Assembly: GCF_013408985.1 (NCBI RefSeq)
Contig: NZ_JACBZT010000001.1
Coordinates: 2,356,001 to 2,420,000, forward strand
Reading direction: 5' to 3'
From: Petropleomorpha daqingensis
GTDB taxonomy: Bacteria; Actinomycetota; Actinomycetes; Mycobacteriales; Geodermatophilaceae
Length of the DNA: 64,000 bases
The notes under the pieces are model-generated. The model saw only the letters and a program-made list of their open reading frames with translations, did not search any database and had not been told where the DNA came from. Shown here piece after piece: positions 23,127 through 31,369 of this stretch. Position 1 is the stretch's first letter, and every line of letters begins with the position of its first letter. The translations under genes and the position numbers were made by a program.

Positions 23127-25967
23127 GTGCCCAGCAGGACCGCGAAGAACGGCAGCCAGTCCCCGAACGGGACCGCCACCGGGACGAGCACGCCCGCCCG
23201 GCGGCGCTCCGCCATGTCCGGGGGCAAGCCGCTGGTCATCGTGGAGTCCCCGACCAAGGCCGGCAAGATCGCCGGCTACCTGGGCAACGGCTACGTCGTC
23301 GAGGCCAGCGTCGGGCACATCCGCGATCTGCCCCGCAACGCCGCCGACGTGCCGGCCGAGCACAAGGGCGCCTCGTGGGCGCGGCTCGGCGTGGACGTCG
23401 ACAACGCCTTCGAGCCCCTCTACGTGGTCAGCCCCGACCGCAAGCAGCAGGTGAGCCGGCTCAAGCAGCTGGTCAAGGACGCCAGCGAGGTCTACCTCGC
23501 GACAGACGAGGACCGCGAGGGCGAGGCCATCGCGTGGCACCTGGTCGACACGCTCAAGCCGCGGGTCCCGGTCCGCCGGATGGTCTTCCACGAGATCACC
23601 CCCGAGGCCATCGCCCGTGCCGTGGCCAACCCCCGCGAGCTGGACACCGCGCTGGTCGACGCGCAGGAGACCCGCCGGATCCTCGACCGGCTCTACGGCT
23701 ACGAGGTCTCCCCGGTGCTGTGGAAGAAGGTCCTGCCGAAGCTCTCGGCCGGCCGTGTGCAGTCCGTGGCGACCCGCATCGTGGTCGAGCGCGAGCGCGA
23801 GAGGATGAACTTCCACGCCGCCGACTACTGGTCGCTGGAGGGCACCTTCGCCGTCACCGGCCGGCGGGCCGCCGCCGACGACGGCGAGCCGACCACCATC
23901 CGCGCCCGCCTGGTCAGCGTCGATGACAGCCGGGTCGCCACCGGCCGTGACTTCGACCCGGCCACCGGCCGGGTGACCGGCGACGTCGTCCACCTGGACG
24001 AGGCCGGTGCGCGCGGCCTGGCCGCACGGCTGGAGGGCCGCCAGGTCACGGTCAGCCGGGTCGACGAGCGGCCGTACCGGCGCCGGCCCTACGCCCCGTT
24101 CACCACCTCGACACTGCAGATGGAGGCCGGCCGAAAGCTCAGCTGGTCCTCGGCGCAGACCATGCGGGTGGCCCAGCGGCTGTACGAGAACGGCCACATC
24201 ACCTACATGCGGACCGACTCGACCAACCTGTCGAACGAGGCGATCAACGCCGCCCGGCAGCAGGCCCGCGAGCTCTACGGCGACGCCTACGTCCCGGCCG
24301 AGGCCCGCCGCTACGCGAAGAAGGCCAAGGGCGCCCAGGAGGCGCACGAGGCGATCCGCCCCGCCGGTGACCACTTCCGCACGCCGGGCCAGCTGGCCTC
24401 CCAGCTCGCCCGCGACGAGTTCCGGCTCTACGAGCTGATCTGGCAGCGCACCGTCGCCTCGCAGATGGCCGACGCCGTCGGCCAGACGGTCAGCATCCGG
24501 CTGGCCGGACGCAGCAGCACCGACGAGTCGGTGGAGTTCACCGCCAGCGGCCGCACGATCACCTTCCCGGGCTTCCTGCGCGCCTACGTCGAGTCCCGCG
24601 ACGAGAGCGCCACGAGCAACGGCGACGACGAGCCCGGCACCGACGACGCCGAGCGCCGGCTGCCCCGCGTCGAGCGCGGCGAGCAGCTGGACACCCGCGA
24701 GCTCGAGGCGAAGGGGCACACGACCACGCCGCCGGCCCGCTACACCGAGCCCAGCCTGGTCGCGCGGCTCGAGGAGCTGGGCATCGGCCGCCCGTCGACC
24801 TACGCGTCGATCATGCAGACCATCCAGGACCGCGGCTACGTCTGGAAGAAGGGCCCGGCGCTCGTGCCGTCCTTCGTGGCGTTCGCGGTCGTGAACCTGC
24901 TCGAGCAGCACTTCGCCGACCTGGTCGACTACGAGTTCACCGCCCTGCTGGAGGACGAGCTCGACGAGATCGCCAGCGGCAGCCTCGGCCGGGTCGACTG
25001 GCTGACCGAGTTCTACTTCGGCGGCGAGGGCCGGCACGCCGGCGGGATCGCCGCCTCCGGTGGCCTCAAGCAGGTCATCGGCCAGCGGCTGGAGGAGATC
25101 GACGCCCGCGGCGTCAACTCCATCCCGCTGCGCGCCACCGGTCCGCTCGGCGAGCCCGTCGTCGTCCGCGTCGGCCGCTACGGGCCCTACCTGCAGGCCG
25201 GCGGCGAGGAGGGCGCGCGGATCAGCATCCCCGACGACCTGCCGCCCGACGAGCTCACCTCCGAGAAGGTGGCCGAGCTGCTGGCCGCGCCGTCCGGCGA
25301 CCGCGAGCTGGGCACCGACCCCGAGTCGGGCCACCCGGTCGTGGTCAAGGCCGGCCGGTACGGGCCGTACGTCACCACCGTCGTGCCCGAGGGCAGCAAG
25401 GACAGCCCGCGGACGGCGAGCCTGTTCTCCTCGATGTCGCCGGAGACGGTGACCCTCGACGACGCCCTCCAGCTGCTCACCCTGCCGCGCACGGTGGGCA
25501 CCGCGCCCGACGGCGAGGAGATCCAGGCGCTCAACGGCCGCTACGGGCCGTACCTGAAGAAGGGCACCGACTCCCGGTCGCTGCCCAGCGAGGGCGCGCT
25601 GTTCACGACCACGCTGGACGAGGCGCTGGCGATCTTCGCCCAGCCCAAGCAGCGCGGCCGGCGGGCGGCGGCCACCCCGCTCAAGGAGCTCGGCGCCGAC
25701 CCGGTCACCCAGGGCCAGATCACCGTCCGCGAGGGCCGGTTCGGCCCGTACGTCACCGACGGCGAGACGAACGCCAGCCTGCGCAAGGGCGACGACGTCG
25801 AGGCGATCACCCTCGAGCGGGCGGCCGAGCTGCTCGCCGACCGGCGCGCCCGTGGCCCGGCGACCAAGAAGAAGGCCGCCAAGAAGACCACCAAGAAGGC
25901 GCCGGCCAAGACAGGCGCGAAGAAGACGACGGCCAAGAAGGCCGCAGCCCCGGTCTCCGCGGGCTGA
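23127..25967 (+). CDS. topA: DNA topoisomerase I
   Basis: A 946-residue type IA topoisomerase that relaxes negative supercoils. The TOPRIM domain starts at KPLVIVESPTKAGKIAGYLG (about residues 34-53) and includes LATDEDREGEAIAWHL. The active-site Tyr lies in ITYMRTDSTNLS. Four C-terminal repeats contain RYGPY or RFGPY, then a Lys-rich tail (TKKKAAKKTTKKAPAK) replaces zinc fingers, as usual in actinobacteria. GTG at 23127 was chosen because AGGAG precedes it with suitable spacing; an internal ATG at 23215 is the alternative. A 201-bp gap precedes it. Confidence 0.96.
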   Translation: MPSRTAKNGSQSPNGTATGTSTPARRRSAMSGGKPLVIVESPTKAGKIAGYLGNGYVVEASVGHIRDLPRNAADVPAEHKGASWARLGVDVDNAFEPLYVVSPDRKQQVSRLKQLVKDASEVYLATDEDREGEAIAWHLVDTLKPRVPVRRMVFHEITPEAIARAVANPRELDTALVDAQETRRILDRLYGYEVSPVLWKKVLPKLSAGRVQSVATRIVVERERERMNFHAADYWSLEGTFAVTGRRAAADDGEPTTIRARLVSVDDSRVATGRDFDPATGRVTGDVVHLDEAGARGLAARLEGRQVTVSRVDERPYRRRPYAPFTTSTLQMEAGRKLSWSSAQTMRVAQRLYENGHITYMRTDSTNLSNEAINAARQQARELYGDAYVPAEARRYAKKAKGAQEAHEAIRPAGDHFRTPGQLASQLARDEFRLYELIWQRTVASQMADAVGQTVSIRLAGRSSTDESVEFTASGRTITFPGFLRAYVESRDESATSNGDDEPGTDDAERRLPRVERGEQLDTRELEAKGHTTTPPARYTEPSLVARLEELGIGRPSTYASIMQTIQDRGYVWKKGPALVPSFVAFAVVNLLEQHFADLVDYEFTALLEDELDEIASGSLGRVDWLTEFYFGGEGRHAGGIAASGGLKQVIGQRLEEIDARGVNSIPLRATGPLGEPVVVRVGRYGPYLQAGGEEGARISIPDDLPPDELTSEKVAELLAAPSGDRELGTDPESGHPVVVKAGRYGPYVTTVVPEGSKDSPRTASLFSSMSPETVTLDDALQLLTLPRTVGTAPDGEEIQALNGRYGPYLKKGTDSRSLPSEGALFTTTLDEALAIFAQPKQRGRRAAATPLKELGADPVTQGQITVREGRFGPYVTDGETNASLRKGDDVEAITLERAAELLADRRARGPATKKKAAKKTTKKAPAKTGAKKTTAKKAAAPVSAG

Positions 25968-26734
25968 TGAGCGGCACCGGGTCGCTCGAGCCGGCGAGCT
26001 GGGACAGCCGCCGGACCTCGTTCGGCTCGGTCGCCGCGCAGTACGCCGCCCTCCGCCCGAGCTACCCGGACGACGCGGTGCGCTTCCTCCTCGGGGAGAC
26101 GCCGCGCCGGGTGCTCGACCTCGGTGCCGGCACGGGTCTGCTCACCGAGCGGCTGGTCGCCGCCGGGCACGAGGTGGTCGCCGTCGACCCGTCGGCCGAG
26201 ATGCTCGCCCAGCTGGCCGCCCGGCTGCCCGACGTCGTCCTGCACGTCGGCGCCGCCGAGCAGATCCCGCTGCCCGACGGCGAGGTCGATGCGGTCGTCG
26301 CCGGTCAGGCCGCGCACTGGTTCGACCCCGCCAGCGCGGCCCCGGAGATCGCCCGGCTTCTGCGCCCCGGGGGGGTTCTCGGCCTGATCTGGAACGCCCG
26401 CGACGAGCGCGTGCCGTGGGTCGCGGCGCTGGGCGAGCTGCTCAGCGACGAGGAGCGCGGTCACGAGGCCGACCAGACCGTCGTGCAGCGGTTCGCCCAC
26501 GTGCTCGGCGCCACCGACGAGTGCCGCGAGTTCACCATCGTGCAGACGGTCGAGCCGGAGCAGGTGGTCGCCGGCATCGCCACCCGCAGCTACGCGGCGA
26601 TCATGGACGCCGACAGACTCGACCGGTTCCTCGGCCGCATCCGCGACCTGCTCGCCACGCACCCCGACACCCGGGGCCGCACGCGGCTCGAGCTGCCGTA
26701 CGTCACCGCGGCGCACCGGCTGGTGCCGGCCTGA
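25967..26734 (+). CDS. Class I SAM-dependent methyltransferase
   Basis: A 255-residue protein with a Rossmann-type SAM site: motif I VLDLGAGTGLLTERL (about residues 48-62), the acidic residue in VVAVDPSAEML, and motif IV around ADGEVDAVVAGQAAHWF. It resembles the methyltransferase-11 family; the substrate is unknown. ATG overlaps the topA TGA by one base (TGATG), so it is probably translated with topA. Confidence 0.85.
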   Translation: MSGTGSLEPASWDSRRTSFGSVAAQYAALRPSYPDDAVRFLLGETPRRVLDLGAGTGLLTERLVAAGHEVVAVDPSAEMLAQLAARLPDVVLHVGAAEQIPLPDGEVDAVVAGQAAHWFDPASAAPEIARLLRPGGVLGLIWNARDERVPWVAALGELLSDEERGHEADQTVVQRFAHVLGATDECREFTIVQTVEPEQVVAGIATRSYAAIMDADRLDRFLGRIRDLLATHPDTRGRTRLELPYVTAAHRLVPA

Positions 26735-26735
26735 C

Positions 26736-27521
26736 TCACGACGGCCGACGGCCCACCGCGAACACGCGGCGGAACGGCAGCACCGTCGTCCCGTCCGCCC
26801 GGCGCGGATAGGCGTCCCGCAGCGCCGCCGCGTAGGTCGCGGTCAGCTCGGCCGCGTCGTCCTCGCCCAGCCGGGCCAGCACCGGCCGCAGCACGGTGCT
26901 GCGCACCCAGCCGAGCACCGGGTCCTCGCCGGTCAGCACGTGCAGGTAGGTCGTCTCCCACACGTCGGCGACCAGACCGGCGCCGGTGAGCACGTCGAAG
27001 TAGCCCTCCGGCTCCAGGACGGCGTCCGGCTTCGGGGCGACGTCGCCGACCCGGTCGGCCCAGCGGGGACGAGCGCACAGCTCGGTGAGCAGCGCGTGCG
27101 TCGGCGCGCGGAAGTTGCCCGGCACCTGCACCGCCAGCTCACCGCCGGGGGAGAGGGCGGCAGCCCACCGGGCCAGCAGCCGGTCGTGGCCCGGCACCCA
27201 GTGCAGGACGGCGTTGCTCACCAGGACGTCCACCGGCCCGGACGGCGCCCAGTCGCGGACGTCGCCGGCGGCGAACGGGACGCGGCCGGGCACCGCGTGG
27301 GCGGCTGCGGCGGCGAGCATCTCGGCTGAGGAGTCGACGCCGGTGATCCGCGCCCCGGGCCAGCGCCCGGCCAGCGAGGCGGTCAGCGCGCCCTCCCCGC
27401 AGCCGAGGTCCACCACGACGGCCGGCTCCGCGGCGCCCACCCGGGCGAGCAGCTCGACGAAGGGCCGGGCGCGTTCGTCGGCGAACCGCAGGTAGATCGC
27501 GGGGTCCCAGGAGGCCGTCAC
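26736..27521 (-). CDS. tam: Trans-aconitate 2-methyltransferase-like protein
   Basis: A 261-residue SAM methyltransferase beginning with TASWDPAIYLRFADERARPF, the characteristic Tam opening, followed by motif I VVDLGCGEGALTASL and VDVLVSNAVLHWVPGHD. Tam methylates trans-aconitate, a by-product that inhibits the TCA cycle; the N-terminal match makes this the best guess. GTG at 27521 was chosen because this conserved opening begins there. Stops of the two convergent methyltransferase genes are one base apart. Confidence 0.8.
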   Translation of the reverse strand: MTASWDPAIYLRFADERARPFVELLARVGAAEPAVVVDLGCGEGALTASLAGRWPGARITGVDSSAEMLAAAAAHAVPGRVPFAAGDVRDWAPSGPVDVLVSNAVLHWVPGHDRLLARWAAALSPGGELAVQVPGNFRAPTHALLTELCARPRWADRVGDVAPKPDAVLEPEGYFDVLTGAGLVADVWETTYLHVLTGEDPVLGWVRSTVLRPVLARLGEDDAAELTATYAAALRDAYPRRADGTTVLPFRRVFAVGRRPS

Positions 27522-27596
27522 CGGCCCGAATCTAGAGGCCCAAGGGCCCCTACCGTTCGCCAGAAGTGCAGGGAACCGTCGTCCTCGACCGGTACC

Positions 27597-29933
27597 GTGA
27601 GCCTGTCCAAGGGGCCGCTCCACCCGCCCCCCTCACTCCCGGGAGCCCCGATCAGGTCCGACCCGCCCCTCCCGGCGCAGCCGCCCGTCGACGGGCCGGC
27701 TCCGCAGCCGGACGAGCGGACCGCCGTCCCCGCGGACGGTCTGCCCTCCGGCGGGACGCCGGTGCCCGCGGACGCCCGGGCCCCGCTCGCGGAGCTGCAC
27801 CCGGGGGACGAGATCGGCGCGGTGGGCCTGGTCGCGAAGATCCGCGCGGTCCTGCGCGTGCGCGACTTCCGCCGGCTCTGGGAGTCGATGGCGCTGTCGA
27901 GCTTCGGCGACTGGCTGGGGCTGCTGGCGATCACCGCGACCGCGACCTCGCTGGTCGACAGCTTCGCCGGCAAGAACTTCGCCCTCGGCGCCGTGCTGCT
28001 GTTCCGGCTGCTGCCGGCCATCGTGCTCGGCCCGCTGGCCGGGGCGTTCGCCGACCGGTTCGACCGGCGCAAGACGATGGTGGTCGCCGACGTCCTGCGC
28101 TTCGGGTTCTTCGTCTCGATCCCGCTGGTCGACAACCTGGTCTGGCTGTTCGTCGCGCAGTTCCTCATCGAGGCGATCAGCCTGTTCTGGATCCCGGCCA
28201 AGGACGCCGCCGTCCCGAACATGCTGCGCAAGGACCAGATGGAGCCGGCCAACCAGCTCTCGCTGGTGACCACCTACGGCCTCACGCCCGTGGCCGCGGC
28301 GATCGTGTTCGCGGTGCTCGAGAGCATCGGCGAGGCCGTCCAGCTCCCCACGTGGGCCGACGACAGCGACCTCGCGCTCTACCTCAACGCGCTCACCTTC
28401 CTGGTCGCCGCGATCGTCATCTGGAACCTGCCGTCGATCAGCGGCCGGCGCGCTCAGGGCGCCACGGTGAAGGGCGAGAGCTTCCTCGGCTCGCTCACCA
28501 GCGGCTTCGCCTTCGCCGGCCACACGCCGCTGGTCCGCGGGCTCGTCATCGGGATCACCGGCGCGTTCACCGCCGCCGGGGTGGTCATCGCCACCGCGCA
28601 GTTCTACGCGGCGTCCCTGGGCGGGGGTGGCGCGGCCTACGCGCTGCTGTTCGGTGCGGTCTTCATCGGCCTCGGGCTCGGCATCGCGCTGGGCCCGAGC
28701 GTCGCCCGCGACCTGTCCCGGGAGCGCCTGTTCGGGGTGGCGATCGTCGGCGCCGGCGTCGTCGTCCTGCTGCTGGCCTGGACGTTCGCGCTGTGGCTGG
28801 CATTGCTGCTGGTCGTCTTCATGGGGTTCTTCGCCGGCATCGCCTACCTGGCCGGGTTCACCCTGCTCGGCACCGAGGTCGACGACAACCTCCGCGGCCG
28901 CACGTTCGCGCTCGTGCAGTCGCTGGTGCGCGCTGCGCTCATCCTGAGCCTGGCCGTCGTACCGTTCGGGGTAGGGCTGTTCAACAAGCACACCATCGAC
29001 CTGGGCGCCTTCGCGTTCCAGCTGACCGGCGACCGGATCATGCTGTTCGTCGCCGGGCTTCTCGCCGCGGGGGTGGGCATCATCGCGTATCGGCAGATGG
29101 ACGACGGCCGGCCGGTGCCGCTGGTCGCCGACGTCGTGACCGCGCTGCGCCGCGACACCACCGCCCGCCGTCGGCTGGCCCGCGGTGGCGTGCTGATCGC
29201 GTTCGAGGGCGGCGAAGGTGCCGGCAAGTCCACGCAGGTCAAGCGGCTGCAGGAGTGGCTGACCGCCGAGGGGCTGGTCGCGCGGGCGACGTTCGAGCCG
29301 GGGGCGACGCCGTCCGGGGCGGGCATCCGCTCGATCGTGCTCGACCGCGCGCACGCCGGGATCTCCCCGCGCTCGGAGGCGCTGCTCTACGCCGCCGACC
29401 GCGCCCAGCACGTCCACGACGTGCTGCGCCCGGCGCTCGACGCCGGCGAGGTGGTGATCACCGACCGGTTCATCGACAGCTCGCTGGCCTACCAGGGCGC
29501 CGGGCGGACGATCCCCATGGACGACGTCCGCGGCCTGTCCCGCTGGGCGACCCAGGGACTGGTGCCCGACCTGACCGTGCTGCTCGACCTGCCGCCCGAG
29601 GTCGGCCTGGCCAGGGCGCGCGGCCGGGCCGCGGCCGACCGGCTGGAGTCGGAGTCGCTGGAGTTCCACCAGCGGGTCCGGCAGACCTTCCTCGCGCTCG
29701 CCGAAGCCGAACCCGACCGCTACCTGGTGCTCGACGCCCGGCAGGCGCCCGAGGAGCTCGCCGCCGCCGTGCGCACCCGCGTCGCCGAACTGCTCTCCGG
29801 CCTGCCGCTGCAGACGCTGCCCGGCGGCACCCCCGAGCCGGCCCCGGCCGAGGCGGCCGAGCCGTCGGTCGACGGCCACGCCACGCACCACCCGCACGCC
29901 CAGACCGGCCCGACCCCGCAGCTGCACCCGTGA
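27597..29933 (+). CDS. tmk: Fusion of MFS transporter-like domain and thymidylate kinase
   Basis: A 778-residue protein. After a Pro-rich cytoplasmic leader (1-75), residues about 85-495 form an MFS-like domain, with FRRLWESMALSSFGDWLGLL and the DRFDRRKTM loop. Residues about 530-745 form a complete thymidylate kinase: P-loop FEGGEGAGKSTQ (about 535-546), TDRFIDSSLAYQGAGR, and the LID-region Arg residues in LARARGRAAADRLE. The enzyme phosphorylates dTMP to dTDP. A fused membrane domain is known in some actinobacteria; its purpose is unclear. It overlaps holB by four bases. The usual Arg before EPG is Phe (TFEPGATPSG). Confidence 0.9.
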   Translation: MSLSKGPLHPPPSLPGAPIRSDPPLPAQPPVDGPAPQPDERTAVPADGLPSGGTPVPADARAPLAELHPGDEIGAVGLVAKIRAVLRVRDFRRLWESMALSSFGDWLGLLAITATATSLVDSFAGKNFALGAVLLFRLLPAIVLGPLAGAFADRFDRRKTMVVADVLRFGFFVSIPLVDNLVWLFVAQFLIEAISLFWIPAKDAAVPNMLRKDQMEPANQLSLVTTYGLTPVAAAIVFAVLESIGEAVQLPTWADDSDLALYLNALTFLVAAIVIWNLPSISGRRAQGATVKGESFLGSLTSGFAFAGHTPLVRGLVIGITGAFTAAGVVIATAQFYAASLGGGGAAYALLFGAVFIGLGLGIALGPSVARDLSRERLFGVAIVGAGVVVLLLAWTFALWLALLLVVFMGFFAGIAYLAGFTLLGTEVDDNLRGRTFALVQSLVRAALILSLAVVPFGVGLFNKHTIDLGAFAFQLTGDRIMLFVAGLLAAGVGIIAYRQMDDGRPVPLVADVVTALRRDTTARRRLARGGVLIAFEGGEGAGKSTQVKRLQEWLTAEGLVARATFEPGATPSGAGIRSIVLDRAHAGISPRSEALLYAADRAQHVHDVLRPALDAGEVVITDRFIDSSLAYQGAGRTIPMDDVRGLSRWATQGLVPDLTVLLDLPPEVGLARARGRAAADRLESESLEFHQRVRQTFLALAEAEPDRYLVLDARQAPEELAAAVRTRVAELLSGLPLQTLPGGTPEPAPAEAAEPSVDGHATHHPHAQTGPTPQLHP

Positions 29934-31111
29934 CGGCGGTGGAGGCGCCCGCCGGCGTCTGGGAACGGGTGATCGGGCAGCCCGCCGTCGTCGCGGAGCT
30001 GCGGGCCGCGGTCGCCGATCCGGCCGCGATGACCCACGCCTGGCTGTTCACCGGCCCGCCCGGCTCCGGCCGCAGCGTCGCCGCGCGCGCGTTCGCCGCG
30101 GCGCTGCAGTGCCCCGACGGCGGCTGCGGGCACTGCCACGCCTGCCACACCGCGCTCGCCGGCACGCACGCCGACGTGAAGATCATCGTCCCGGACGGCC
30201 TGTCGATCGGGGCCAAGGAGGCCCGGGAGATGGTGGTGGGCGCCAGCCGTGCGCCGTCCCAGGGGCGCTGGCAGATCGTGCTGGTCGAGGACGCCGACCG
30301 GATGACCGAGCAGGCGGCCAACGCCGTCCTCAAGATGATCGAGGAGCCGCCGGCGCGGACGGTGATGATGCTCTGCGTCCCGAGCCTGCACCCGGACGAC
30401 GTGATGGTGACCATCCGGTCCCGCTGCCGCCTGGTCAGCCTGCGCACCCCTCCGGTGGACGCCGTCGCCGACGTCCTGCTGCGCCGCGACGGCGTCGACC
30501 CGGCGCTCGCCGCGTGGGCCGCGGCCGCGTCCGGGGGGCACGTCGGCCGCGCCCGGCGGCTGGCGCGCGACGAGGCGGCCCGGCTGTCCCGCAAGGCCGT
30601 GCTCGACATCCCGCTGTCGCTGGTGTCGCTGTCGGCGTGCCTGGACGCCGCCGAGGAACTGGTCGGCTCGGCGAAGGAGGAGACCGAGGCGGCCACGTCC
30701 GCGCTCGACAGCGCCGAGACCGAAGCCATGAAGGCCAGCCTCGGCGTGGGCGCGCGGGGTCCGGGGATCGCGGCGAGCCGGGGCGGCGCCGGCGCGCTCA
30801 AGGAGCTGGAGAAGAAGCAGAAGTCGCGCGCGACCCGGATCGGCCGCGACTCCCTCGACCGGGCGCTGGTCGACCTCGCCGCGTTCTACCGCGACGCGCT
30901 CGTGCTGGCCGCCACCGGCGACCAGGCGAGCACGCTGAACCACCCCGACCGGCGCGCCGACGCCGCCGAGCTGGCCCGCCGGCTCGGCGCCGAGGGCGCG
31001 CTGCGGCGCATCGACGCGATCCTCGCCTGCCGGGAGGCGCTCGAGCAGAACGTCAAGCCGCAGATCGCGCTGGAGGCGCTCACCGTCGCGCTGCGGCTCC
31101 CCGCCGCCTGA
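29930..31111 (+). CDS. holB: DNA polymerase III subunit delta'
   Basis: A 393-residue clamp-loader subunit. The conserved opening VIGQPAVVAELRAAV is followed by a P-loop-like FTGPPGSGRSVAARAFA (about residues 38-54), the zinc-binding segment CPDGGCGHCHACH, and LVEDADRMTEQAANAVLKMI with EEPPARTVM. The P-loop Lys is replaced by Arg, as is usual for non-hydrolysing delta'. GTG at 29930 overlaps the tmk stop; a tmk-holB pair is a common bacterial arrangement. Confidence 0.93.
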   Translation: MTAVEAPAGVWERVIGQPAVVAELRAAVADPAAMTHAWLFTGPPGSGRSVAARAFAAALQCPDGGCGHCHACHTALAGTHADVKIIVPDGLSIGAKEAREMVVGASRAPSQGRWQIVLVEDADRMTEQAANAVLKMIEEPPARTVMMLCVPSLHPDDVMVTIRSRCRLVSLRTPPVDAVADVLLRRDGVDPALAAWAAAASGGHVGRARRLARDEAARLSRKAVLDIPLSLVSLSACLDAAEELVGSAKEETEAATSALDSAETEAMKASLGVGARGPGIAASRGGAGALKELEKKQKSRATRIGRDSLDRALVDLAAFYRDALVLAATGDQASTLNHPDRRADAAELARRLGAEGALRRIDAILACREALEQNVKPQIALEALTVALRLPAA

Positions 31112-31167
31112 CCGCGTCCCCTGCGCCGGGCCGCGCGAGCGGTGCCGTAGTCTGTTCGAGCACGTCC

Positions 31168-31240
31168 GCCGCCTTAGCTCAGTCGGTAGAGCATCTCACT
31201 CGTAATGAGAAGGTCGTCGGTTCGATTCCGACAGGCGGCT
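31168..31240 (+). tRNA. tRNA-Thr (anticodon CGT)
   Basis: The 73-nt sequence folds fully: acceptor GCCGCCT/AGGCGGC, D arm GCTC/GAGC, anticodon stem TCTCA/TGAGA with loop CTCGTAA giving anticodon CGT (reads ACG, Thr), and T arm GTCGG-TTCGATT-CCGAC. CCA is not encoded. A TAGTCT at 31148-31153 may be its -10 element. Confidence 0.96.
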
Positions 31241-31369
31241 CGCATCTGACCAGCGCCGACAGGGTGCTGACGCGTCCTCGCCCGGACGTCGACGGGGCAC
31301 GGTCTGGAACCTCCCGGCAGGTTGTGCGAGAGATGACGGCGCGCAATACCGTGTCCTGGTGATCGGTTC

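Noticed and set aside
25100-25967. RYGPY repeats and Lys-rich tail of TopA as novel
   Set aside because: Both are ordinary features of [15 protein letters not shown] topoisomerase I C-termini.
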